A program made the position numbers and the translations under genes. The notes under the pieces were generated by a model, which did not search any database, was not told the origin of the DNA, and saw nothing but the letters and a program-made list of their open reading frames with translations. From contig JASHWN010000002.1 of assembly GCA_030044035.1 (NCBI GenBank), positions 1 through 5,853 of the forward strand: 5,853 nt of DNA. The letters run 5' to 3'. Source of the DNA: Xanthobacteraceae bacterium. Its GTDB lineage: Bacteria; Pseudomonadota; Alphaproteobacteria; Rhizobiales; Xanthobacteraceae. Of the stretch, positions 1 through 5,853 are shown piece by piece. The stretch's first letter is position 1. Each line of letters opens with the position of its first letter.

Positions 1-3000
1 GCGTCGGCGCACCGACCGGCTCGGAGCGGACCGGCCGCGGCTGGGCGCGTGCGCCGCCCGCCGCATAGGCGGGCTCGGCCTCGCGCCGCACCGGCTCGAC
101 CGCGTCGAGCGCCCGGCCGTGGCGGGCGACGATGCGGTTGAGCTCGGCCAAGGCCTCGATCTGGTCGACGATGACGCGCCGCATCTGCGCCGCGCTGTCG
201 GCGGTCTCCTGCGGCAGTTCGAACACGCCGCGCCGCAGCTCGGCTCGCGTCGCCTCGAGCTCGCGCTGCATCTCCGCGGCCATCTGCTTCATGCCCTGCA
301 TGATGTCGGCAAAGCGGTCGGCGGCCTGGGTGAACATGGCTTGCGCCTCGCCCGACGATTCCGCGTAGACCGCGCTGAGCGCCTCGCTGGTGCGCTTGCG
401 CTGCGCGTCGGCGGCCGAGCGCACGATCTCGAACTGCTGCTCGATGGTGTGCACGCTTTCGTTGCTGGTCTCGGCGACGATGCTGGCGATCTCGCGCGCG
501 CGCGCCGTCGAGGAATCGAGCGATTCGTCGAGCAGCCCGGAGAAGCGCCGCAGCCGCTGCTCGAAATCGTCGGTGCGGGCGTCGAGCGTAGCGACCAGCG
601 CCTCGATCGAGGCGTGCCGGCTCGCGATCGAATCCTCGGTGCGCCGGTTGCTCCGCTCCAGCAGCTCGACCGCCTCGGCCAGCGAGCGGCCGTGCGTGCT
701 GAACTGGGTGGCGAGCTCGCCCAAGTCGCGCAACACGCTGACCGTGGTGCGGTTGAACACGCCGAGGTGCTCATCGACTTTGGCGGTGGCGGCGCCGCTC
801 TTGGTGTTGAGCTCGTTCATGGCGGCGACGAATTCGGAGACGCGCGACACCATGGTGTGCTCGATCGCGTTCATGTTCTCGTGGGCGCCGCTCAAGACCT
901 CCTGCAGCAGGATGTTGGCCTCGCGCAGCCGCTCGAAGAGCGCGGTCGAATCCGTGCGCAGCATGCCGTGGGTTTCCATCATGTCGGCGATGGTGGCCGC
1001 CGCGGTCTGCTTCGACTCCTCGACCGCGGTGCGGGTGGTGTTGTGCAGGTCCTGCATGGTGCGGGTGATCGCCGTCTTGGCGGCATCGGCGACGCCCTGG
1101 GTGCCTTCCTGAAATTGGCTGAGCGTGCGGGTCACCGCCGTGGTGGCGTTCTCGCCGGCTTCGTTGATGAGCCGCGCGATCTCCTCGCTGTTGTCCATCA
1201 TGGTCTGGGTGAAGACGAAACCCTTGGCCTCGATCGCCTTCACCGCCTGATCGGTGACGCGGCCGACCTCGGCGGCGAACTGCTCGCCCTTGCCGGCCAG
1301 CGCCGTGACCAGATCGCCCGATTTCTGATCGAGCACCCGGCTCATCGCGCTGGATCGCTCGTCGAGCACGCGGCCCATCTCGCCGGATCTCTCGTCGAGC
1401 GTGCGGGTCAGATCGCCGACGCGCTGAGTCACCGCGGCATGGATCTCGTCGGCCCGGCCGGTGATGTTGCGGGCGATGTCGGCGCTCATGGTGACCAGCG
1501 TACGCTCGGCGTCGCCGGCCGAACGGCTTATGGCATCGGCGCTGGCGCGCGCGGTCTGCGCCACGAGTTCGGACGCGGTCGCCGACGTCACCTTGATGGT
1601 GTCGCTGGCCGTGGCGGCGCTCTTGCTGATGGCACTGCTCGCCGTAGCGGCGGTCTTGCCGACGAGGTCGGTGGCCGAAGCGGCGCTCTTGCCGAGCAGA
1701 TCGCTCGCCGCTGTGGCGGTTCGGCTGATGGTTTCGGCGAGCGAAGCGGCGCTTTTGCCGAGCGTGTCGCTGCTCGTCGTCGTGGTCTTGTCGATCGCGG
1801 CGCTGGCGGCCGCGGCGCTCTTGCTGATCGTGCTGGAGAGCGTGGTGGCGCTGCGGTCGAGCGAAGCGGTCGTTTCCGCGGCGCTGCGGTTCAGCGCTTC
1901 CGTCACCGCGGCGGTCGCGGCGACGCTCTTGCCGAGCGAATCGGTGGTGGTGGCCAGGAGCTGGCTGAGCGTGCGCTCGGCTTCGGCCGAGTTCGATTTC
2001 ACCGCATCCGACAGCGCCACCAGACGCGAATTGAGGAGGTCGGCTGCGGCGCGGCTGCGCGCGTCCATCTCGCGGATCACGGTCTCGGTACGGCCGACGA
2101 GCAGCTGCTCGAGATGCGTGATGCGGCTATCGAGCGTGCCGGCGACTTCCTTGGCGCCGCTGCCGAGCGTGGTATCGATCGCGGCGACGCGCTCGCTCAC
2201 CAGGTCGGCGAGTTTCTGGCCGCGGCTGTCGATGACGTTGGCGACGTCGCTGACGCGCCTGTCGACCGCCGCGACAACTTCCTTGCCGCCCTCGGCCAGC
2301 GTCTTGGCAATATCCATGACGCGCGTCGACAGCGCCTCGGTGAGAGCCTCGGTGCGGGTGTCGAGCGTTTCCTGGAAACGGGTGAGCCGCTGGTCGAGCG
2401 AGGTGGTGACCTCGTTGGCGCGGGCGGTGACGCGGTTATCGAAGCTGTCGATGTAGCTGCGCATCGACTCGGAGACATCCTGGGTGCGGGCGCCGAGCCG
2501 TTCGACGAGTTCGGAACCGTAGGTCTTCACCGTGCGGTCGAACTCGCTCAAATGCCGGGTGATGAGGTTGCCGAGCGTCGCCGAGTCGCGCGAGATCTTC
2601 TCGCCGAGCTCGACGCCGGAATGGCTGAACATGTCCTCGTAGGCGGCAAGCCGCGTCGCCAGCATCTCCTTCATGGCGTCGCTGCGCGAGGTGATGGCGG
2701 AGACGAGCTGCTCGGCGCTTTCGCGCACCGAGTCGGTCATGTTGTTGCTGCGCGACACCATCGCGTCGGTGATGCGGGTGCCGGCTTGTTCGAGCTTGCT
2801 CGCCAATTCGCCGCCGCGCAGGTTGAGATCGAGCACCAGCGACTCGCCGGAGGTGCGCAGCGTCGAGTTGACCTCCTCGGCGCTGGCCGCGATCCGTTCG
2901 GCGATCTGGCTCGACGTGTCGACGATCGAGTCGCTGAGTTCCTGCGACCGGCCGACCATCATGTCGACAGTGGCCAGCGCCTTTTCGGAGAACCCGTCGG

Positions 3001-4162
3001 TGACGCGGTCGAGCCGCGCGGTGAGCATGTCCTCGATGCCCTGGGCGATCTCGGCGAATTCCTCGCCGATGTGATCGGTCTTGAAGCTCAAGCTCGAGGT
3101 CAGCCGGTCGCTCGCGGTCGCGATCGCCCGCGAGGTTTCGGCGCTCGTGGTCTCCAGCCGATCGAGCAGATCGCTGCCGCGCACGGACAGCTGCTGGATC
3201 ATGTTGTCGCCGACCTGGCCGAGCGACAGCGTGATGTGCTCGCCCTTTTCGGCGAGCGAAAGGGTGATGCGTTGCGCGGCGTCGTTGACCTGCTGGCCGA
3301 CCAGATCGCTGATGGTCGACAGATCCTGAGTCAGATCGATGTGGACGTTGTTGATGGCGGAGCGCACCTGCTCGGCCTGGCCGACCAGCGTGTCGCGCTG
3401 ATTGGCGAGATCCTGGATGAGGCCGCGGATGCGCGCTTCGTTGTCGCCATAAGTGCGGGCGAGCGCGGCGACTTCGTTCTGCACCAGCGTTTCCAGCTCG
3501 CTGGCGCGGGCGAGCGCGCGCTCGACGCCATCGCCCATGGCCGCCACTTCGCGGCGGATCGCCTGGCCGACGCTGACGATGGAATCCTGGGCGACGCTTT
3601 CCGGCTCGGCGAGCCGCATGGCGACGCCGGCCATGGCTTGCGCGATCAGCCGCAATTCCTGGCCGCGCCAGGCCATGTGCGCGACGCCGAAGAAGAAGAT
3701 GATCGGCAACAGCGCGGCGGCGCCGAGGCCAAGCGCGATAGCGGCGAGCGAATGGCCCGGCCCGACCGCAGCATAAAAGTCCGGAAGATAGGCCCATGAC
3801 AGCGCCAGGCAGCCGAGCGCCCAGGCGGCGGAGAACATCGCGGCGACGAAGTAGGACGTCCGTGCCGGCCGGCGCTGCAGCGCTTGAAGAATTTGGCCGA
3901 TCGATTGCCGATCATCATTTGCGGCGCCGCGTGCCTGCACGCCAAGGTCGCGCGTGCCGACCGGGTCGGCGTCGAAGCGGTTGCGGTAGGGCGGCGGCGG
4001 GGCGGCAACCCTGCGCTCGTCATCGTGGCTGGCGGGCGGCTCGACGACCGGCTCGGCCGGATGTGCCGCCGGCTCCTCGTCATCGCGAATGTTGAGCGCT
4101 TCTTGGATCGCCGACAGTGCCGCCTCTGTCGGATCGATCGTTTTCTTCGGATTGTTCGCCAT
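1..4162 (-). CDS. Giant membrane-anchored hendecad-repeat protein, GPR/RgsE-like polar growth factor (3' end outside window)
   Basis: Codons run without a stop from ATG 4162 to the left edge: 1387 residues are visible and the C-terminus is missing. Residues 1-100 are hydrophilic and proline-rich (31-58). Two membrane segments follow, about 104-125 and 138-162, so the short N-terminus and the long remainder should lie on the same side, presumably the cytoplasm. Residues 166-260 (for example VGQAIRREVAAMGDGVERAL) and 1315-1348 (QMRRVIVDQIEALAELNRIV) resemble conserved blocks I recall from rhizobial GPR/RgsE proteins, often annotated apolipoprotein A1/A4/E-like. Residues 298-1059 are 11-residue repeats. 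A Pro/Arg/Ala-rich stretch begins near 1357. An in-frame TAG at 4193-4195, with no start codon between, fixes ATG 4162 as the earliest start. In Agrobacterium, GPR forms a ring at the growth pole and is needed for polar growth and rod shape; this role is inferred here. Alternatives are another coiled-coil scaffold or a receptor-like protein, but I saw no HAMP domain or chemoreceptor hairpin tip. Confidence 0.85.
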   Translation of the reverse strand, partial: MANNPKKTIDPTEAALSAIQEALNIRDDEEPAAHPAEPVVEPPASHDDERRVAAPPPPYRNRFDADPVGTRDLGVQARGAANDDRQSIGQILQALQRRPARTSYFVAAMFSAAWALGCLALSWAYLPDFYAAVGPGHSLAAIALGLGAAALLPIIFFFGVAHMAWRGQELRLIAQAMAGVAMRLAEPESVAQDSIVSVGQAIRREVAAMGDGVERALARASELETLVQNEVAALARTYGDNEARIRGLIQDLANQRDTLVGQAEQVRSAINNVHIDLTQDLSTISDLVGQQVNDAAQRITLSLAEKGEHITLSLGQVGDNMIQQLSVRGSDLLDRLETTSAETSRAIATASDRLTSSLSFKTDHIGEEFAEIAQGIEDMLTARLDRVTDGFSEKALATVDMMVGRSQELSDSIVDTSSQIAERIAASAEEVNSTLRTSGESLVLDLNLRGGELASKLEQAGTRITDAMVSRSNNMTDSVRESAEQLVSAITSRSDAMKEMLATRLAAYEDMFSHSGVELGEKISRDSATLGNLITRHLSEFDRTVKTYGSELVERLGARTQDVSESMRSYIDSFDNRVTARANEVTTSLDQRLTRFQETLDTRTEALTEALSTRVMDIAKTLAEGGKEVVAAVDRRVSDVANVIDSRGQKLADLVSERVAAIDTTLGSGAKEVAGTLDSRITHLEQLLVGRTETVIREMDARSRAAADLLNSRLVALSDAVKSNSAEAERTLSQLLATTTDSLGKSVAATAAVTEALNRSAAETTASLDRSATTLSSTISKSAAAASAAIDKTTTTSSDTLGKSAASLAETISRTATAASDLLGKSAASATDLVGKTAATASSAISKSAATASDTIKVTSATASELVAQTARASADAISRSAGDAERTLVTMSADIARNITGRADEIHAAVTQRVGDLTRTLDERSGEMGRVLDERSSAMSRVLDQKSGDLVTALAGKGEQFAAEVGRVTDQAVKAIEAKGFVFTQTMMDNSEEIARLINEAGENATTAVTRTLSQFQEGTQGVADAAKTAITRTMQDLHNTTRTAVEESKQTAAATIADMMETHGMLRTDSTALFERLREANILLQEVLSGAHENMNAIEHTMVSRVSEFVAAMNELNTKSGAATAKVDEHLGVFNRTTVSVLRDLGELATQFSTHGRSLAEAVELLERSNRRTEDSIASRHASIEALVATLDARTDDFEQRLRRFSGLLDESLDSSTARAREIASIVAETSNESVHTIEQQFEIVRSAADAQRKRTSEALSAVYAESSGEAQAMFTQAADRFADIMQGMKQMAAEMQRELEATRAELRRGVFELPQETADSAAQMRRVIVDQIEALAELNRIVARHGRALDAVEPVRREAEPAYAAGGARAQPRPVRSEPVGAPT
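1271..1402 (-). repeat. Short run of near-identical LDERS hendecads
   Basis: Residues 921-964 read as four 11-residue units: TLDERSGEMGR, VLDERSSAMSR, VLDQKSGDLVT and ALAGKGEQFAA. On the plus strand, bases 1348-1373 and 1381-1406 match at 22 of 26 positions with an offset of exactly 33 bases, so at least one unit looks like a fairly recent in-frame duplication. Confidence 0.75.
1490..1960 (-). repeat. Ser/Thr/Ala-rich 33-bp (66-bp higher-order) tandem repeats
   Basis: Residues 735-891 of the giant protein are a low-complexity run of 11-residue units of the type SAAxASDxLGK / TAATASSAISK. Similarity is visible at DNA level: the 15-base motif ggcgctcttgcygak starts at plus-strand positions 1616, 1682, 1748 (one T variant) and 1814, spaced by exactly 66 bases. 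This points to amplification by tandem duplication of 33- and 66-bp units rather than convergence of protein sequence alone. The small, polar residues make this the least hydrophobic part of the helical region. Confidence 0.85.
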
Positions 4163-4173
4163 GTCGGTCGTCG

Positions 4174-4177
4174 CCTC
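4174..4177 (-). promoter_or_regulatory. Weak ribosome binding site of the giant gene
   Basis: Read on the minus strand, GAGG lies 11 bases upstream of ATG 4162. The core is short and the spacing is at the long end, so initiation may be modest. It is the only purine-rich match close to this start. Confidence 0.4.
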
Positions 4178-4340
4178 GCGTGTTACGCCGGACTAGGACG
4201 GCCCGAAATCCGGACCGCGCCACGAGCGCGTGATCGCTTAAGTTCACTATCGCGTGCGAGGGCCCCCGCCCTCATGTTGCAGTCCCGTAGTCGATCCTAT
4301 CGGGTTGGGACATCGGAGGAAACTGCGCCGCTACCATGCT

Positions 4341-4356
4341 TTTAATCATCGTTAAC
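4341..4356 (+). promoter_or_regulatory. Candidate CtrA binding site
   Basis: The bases read TTTA, seven bases, TTAAC. The established alphaproteobacterial CtrA consensus is TTAA-N7-TTAAC, so the right half is perfect and the left half has one mismatch. It lies about 180 bases from the giant gene start and about 315 bases from the HPt start, in the AT-richest part of the divergent region, and is followed by a further TTACCAT half-site-like sequence at 4364-4370. It could regulate either gene. A chance match in an AT-rich patch cannot be excluded. Confidence 0.4.
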
Positions 4357-4419
4357 GGTTTGCTTACCATACCATCTTTGCCATGGTGATGCCGACAATG
4401 CGGCCGGCGTGGGGCCTTG

Positions 4420-4445
4420 CGCGCAAAAAAGCCGGATTGTGCGCG
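4420..4445. repeat. Inverted repeat with A-rich loop
   Basis: CGCGCA (4420-4425) is the exact reverse complement of TGCGCG (4440-4445), with a 14-base loop containing a run of A. No T tract follows on either side, so it is not a typical terminator. Its function is unknown; it may be an operator or part of a leader structure. Confidence 0.4.
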
Positions 4446-4485
4446 GTTCCCGACCTTAGGCGGTGGATAAGTGCTTCGGAACAGC

Positions 4486-4502
4486 CGGGCGGGCCCCGCC
4501 CG
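4486..4502. repeat. GC hairpin in the HPt leader region
   Basis: CGGGCGG (4486-4492) and CCGCCCG (4496-4502) form a perfect 7-bp G/C stem around a 3-base loop. No T run follows on the plus strand, so it does not look like an intrinsic terminator. It would be very stable in RNA and lies about 170 bases upstream of the HPt start. Confidence 0.45.
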
Positions 4503-4660
4503 TAGGAATTCGCTCACCAGTCCGACGAAAGAAGGCCCCATTCGCGGACAGCGGCGCGCAGATTTTACGCAGTTTTTCCGGGCAGCGCCGCAAACTTCCG
4601 CCTGCGCAAAGACTTGCGGCGCGAGCCTGCAGCAAAGGCTTGGCTAAGCGGGCGCGCGCG

Positions 4661-4666
4661 GGAGGG
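4661..4666 (+). promoter_or_regulatory. Ribosome binding site of the HPt gene
   Basis: GGAGGG lies just upstream of ATG 4671, leaving 5 bases after GGAGG. This near-ideal placement selects ATG 4671 over an in-frame TTG at 4614, which would add 19 unconserved-looking residues. Confidence 0.8.
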
Positions 4667-4670
4667 CGTT

Positions 4671-5060
4671 ATGAGTGCAGCAGGTTTGCGCGTGGCCGCC
4701 GCGGCGGTGCCGCGTCAGGGCGTCATCGATGAGGAACACCTCGGGCAGATGACGTTCGGCGACCGCGGGTTGGAACGCGAAGTTTTGGAGATATTTCGCC
4801 GCCAGGCCGCGATCATGCTCGGCCGCATCGGCGGCAGCGAAGCCGCTGCCGCGTCGGCGGCGGTGCACACGCTCAAAGGCTCCGCGCGCGGCATCGGGGC
4901 TTGGCGTGTGGCGCGGGCCGCAGAGCGGCTGGAGCAAGCCCGCGCCGAAGCGGAGCGCAGTGCGGCGATCGGCGAACTCACCGCTGCGACGGTCGAGGCG
5001 CGGGCGGCGATCGATGCGCGGTTGGAAGATTATTCCAATCCCGCCGCGGTCGGAAGTTGA
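4671..5060 (+). CDS. Stand-alone HPt (histidine phosphotransfer) domain protein
   Basis: The product is 129 residues, about the size of a single HPt four-helix bundle with a short N-terminal extension. The signature HTLKGSARGIG at residues 66-76 matches the HPt motif HxLKGxAxxIG, making His66 the predicted phosphorylated residue. The preceding segment (FGDRGLEREVLEIFRRQAAI, 29-48) and the following helix (VARAAERLEQARAEA, 80-94) fit the fold. There is no receiver or kinase domain, so it would shuttle phosphate between partners encoded elsewhere. It has no signal peptide or membrane segment and should be cytoplasmic. It is transcribed divergently from the giant polar protein gene and lies 128 bases upstream of the ferredoxin gene. 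Which kinase and regulator it serves cannot be read from the window. The family call is firm. Confidence 0.9.
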   Translation: MSAAGLRVAAAAVPRQGVIDEEHLGQMTFGDRGLEREVLEIFRRQAAIMLGRIGGSEAAAASAAVHTLKGSARGIGAWRVARAAERLEQARAEAERSAAIGELTAATVEARAAIDARLEDYSNPAAVGS

Positions 5061-5106
5061 TCCGTTCTCTTCGCCCGCACTGGCGCTGTCCGGTCTGAGC
5101 CTATAG

Positions 5107-5131
5107 AAAAAGCCCGCCGCCGGCCTGGCTT
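5107..5131. terminator. Possible weak terminator or inverted repeat after the HPt gene
   Basis: AAGCC (5110-5114) pairs with GGCTT (5127-5131) around a G/C-rich loop that can pair further, and an A run (5107-5111) precedes it. Read on the minus strand this gives a stem followed by a T run, the usual layout of an intrinsic terminator. On the plus strand, where the HPt gene ends 46 bases upstream, the T run is missing. It may be a decayed bidirectional terminator. Confidence 0.35.
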
Positions 5132-5188
5132 CCTGCAGCGTCTTTCGCACGCGGCGCCGGGTCGGCTATCCGCGTTCATCATCCAGCC

Positions 5189-5509
5189 ATGGTCAAAATC
5201 ACCTACATCGACAACGAAGGCACCGCGCGCACCGTCGACGGCGAAGTCGGCGCGACCGTCATGGAGACGGCAATCAAGCACGGTGTTCCCGGCATCGAGG
5301 CCGAATGCGGCGGCGCGTGCGCCTGCTCGACCTGCCACGTCTATATCGAGGAAGAATGGCGCGAGAAGGTCGGCGAGCCCTCGCCGATGGAAGAGGACAT
5401 GCTCGATTTCGCCTTCGAGGTTAAGCCCAACTCGCGCTTGTCATGTCAGATCAAGGTGCGCGAGGACCTCGACGGATTGACGGTGCGCACGCCGGAGCGC
5501 CAGGCTTGA
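5189..5509 (+). CDS. [2Fe-2S] ferredoxin, adrenodoxin/putidaredoxin (FdVI) type
   Basis: This is a complete 106-residue soluble electron carrier. The cluster ligands are Cys40, Cys46, Cys49 and Cys86, spaced C-x5-C-x2-C-x36-C as in adrenodoxin-type ferredoxins. Cys44 is an extra cysteine inside the loop [13 protein letters not shown]. The acidic segment around residues 65-74 ([10 protein letters not shown]) and the SRLSCQI motif near the last ligand are typical of the family, and the length equals that I recall for Rhodobacter capsulatus FdVI. The expected role is to carry one electron at a time in the cytoplasm from a reductase to an acceptor such as a P450, an oxygenase or Fe-S assembly. 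Its likely reductase gene starts 170 bases downstream on the same strand. No Shine-Dalgarno sequence is evident before ATG 5189, but the start fits the family N-terminus (MVKITYID) and no upstream in-frame ATG exists. Confidence 0.95.
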   Translation: MVKITYIDNEGTARTVDGEVGATVMETAIKHGVPGIEAECGGACACSTCHVYIEEEWREKVGEPSPMEEDMLDFAFEVKPNSRLSCQIKVREDLDGLTVRTPERQA

Positions 5510-5581
5510 AATTTGCGGAGCATCCGAGCGAACAGGACGAATCCCAGCGCTGCTGGAACAATTTCAGTACCGCTCAGGGCC

Positions 5582-5610
5582 GCTCGTACTCTTCCCCTGC
5601 GGTAGCGAGC
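5582..5610. repeat. Imperfect inverted repeat between ferredoxin and reductase genes
   Basis: GCTCGTAC (5582-5589) can pair with GTA-CGAGC (5602-5610) if one G (5605) is bulged, leaving a 12-base pyrimidine-rich loop. No T run follows, so a terminator is doubtful. Otherwise the 170 bases between the two genes (5510-5679) show nothing I can name. Confidence 0.3.
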
Positions 5611-5667
5611 ACGCTAAACACTCGCCACCTTATCAGGATCGCATCCATTGCCTTTTACCGCACATGA

Positions 5668-5853
<186 letters not shown>

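Larger units (their letters stand above)
986..3271 (-). repeat. Hendecad (11-residue) protein repeat array, about 68 units
   Basis: Within the giant protein, residues 298-748 divide into exactly 41 consecutive 11-residue units. Residues 763-1059 divide into 27 more. The two blocks are separated by one 14-residue unit (749-762). The sixth position of the unit is Leu, Ile, Val, Met or Phe in all 41 units of the first block and in 24 of 27 in the second; the exceptions are Thr, Thr and Ala near the end. Position 2 is usually aliphatic in the first block, and position 9 is often Arg. Eleven residues equal about three helical turns, so this predicts a continuous amphipathic helix or a right-handed or straight coiled coil, as in apolipoprotein-like repeats. 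The register can be traced less clearly back to about residue 243. Confidence 0.85.
4163..4670. other. 508-base divergent intergenic region
   Basis: This stretch separates the start of the giant gene (minus) from the start of the HPt gene (plus) and should hold the promoters of both. It is locally more AT-rich around 4335-4385 than the flanking genes. I see a CtrA-like box, two GC-rich hairpins, and one near-match to a DnaA box (minus-strand TTATCCACC, 4462-4470). No tRNA or convincing coding sequence was found. A minus-strand frame at 4272-4541 has no recognisable protein features. No sigma-70 -35/-10 pair was clear enough to annotate. Confidence 0.7.

Noticed and set aside
1490..1960. Tandem repeats considered as a CRISPR array or satellite
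   Set aside because: The 33/66-base units are degenerate, have no unique spacers, and keep the reading frame with an 11-residue protein pattern, so they are protein-coding repeats.
986..3436. Giant protein considered as a chemoreceptor (MCP)
   Set aside because: It has two membrane segments and Ala/Ser-rich helices, but no periplasmic sensor between them (a loop of only about 12 residues), no HAMP domain and no conserved hairpin-tip motif. The periodicity is 11 residues rather than 7.
2436..3797. Minus-strand frame of 453 codons in a different phase from the giant gene
   Set aside because: It is very Arg/His/Ala-rich, lacks any domain, and is fully overlapped by the verified continuous frame ending at 4162. 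It is a shadow caused by high GC.
119..3799. Plus-strand open frame of 1226 codons
   Set aside because: It is codon-register antisense to the giant minus-strand gene, which has membrane segments, a perfect repeat register and family-like blocks. The plus product has an Arg/Gly/His-rich composition with no recognisable domain.
4272..4541. Minus-strand frame of 89 codons in the intergenic region
   Set aside because: It has no domain, no convincing ribosome binding site and an odd composition. It also covers the AT-rich patch with the CtrA-like box, so a regulatory region explains the sequence better.
4614..4670. N-terminal extension of the HPt protein from TTG 4614
   Set aside because: ATG 4671 has GGAGGG at ideal spacing, whereas the TTG has no such site and the added residues look unlike coding sequence.
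4644..5150. Minus-strand frame of 168 codons opposite the HPt gene
   Set aside because: The plus strand carries the HPt signature, a strong ribosome binding site and a sensible length. The antisense frame is a by-product.

Overview
The window looks like chromosomal DNA from a GC-rich alphaproteobacterium, most likely of the order Hyphomicrobiales (Rhizobiales), in the Rhodopseudomonas / Bradyrhizobium / Rhodoplanes range. The basis is the strong G/C bias at third codon positions, the type of giant coiled-coil protein present, and a ferredoxin plus ferredoxin-NADP reductase pair that I recall from that group. I could not run a search, so the taxon is an inference.

Layout. (1) Positions 4162 down to 1 (minus strand, running off the left edge) hold the first 1387 codons of one giant gene. 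It encodes a protein with a disordered N-terminus, two membrane segments, and then a very long helix-forming region with an almost unbroken 11-residue repeat register. It resembles the GROWTH POLE RING (GPR) / RgsE family of polar-growth proteins. The same DNA is also open on the plus strand (119-3799), but that frame is an antisense by-product of codon choice and not a gene. (2) Positions 4163-4670 are a 508-base divergent intergenic region with a candidate CtrA box and two GC-rich hairpins. (3) Positions 4671-5060 (plus) encode a small stand-alone histidine phosphotransfer (HPt) protein with a clear Shine-Dalgarno site. (4) Positions 5189-5509 (plus) encode a complete 106-residue adrenodoxin/FdVI-type [2Fe-2S] ferredoxin. 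(5) Positions 5680-5853 (plus, running off the right edge) hold the first 58 codons of a thioredoxin-reductase-type ferredoxin-NAD(P)+ reductase.

How the parts may work together. The ferredoxin and the reductase form a plausible electron-transfer pair, with NAD(P)H reducing the flavoprotein, which reduces the ferredoxin, which serves an unseen acceptor. The HPt protein would act as a phosphorelay intermediate. Its divergent arrangement with the giant polar protein, with a CtrA-like box between them, suggests cell-cycle control of one or both, but that is inference. I found no mobile element, CRISPR array, tRNA or rRNA. I do not see an undescribed multi-gene system. The most striking object is the repeat architecture of the giant protein.
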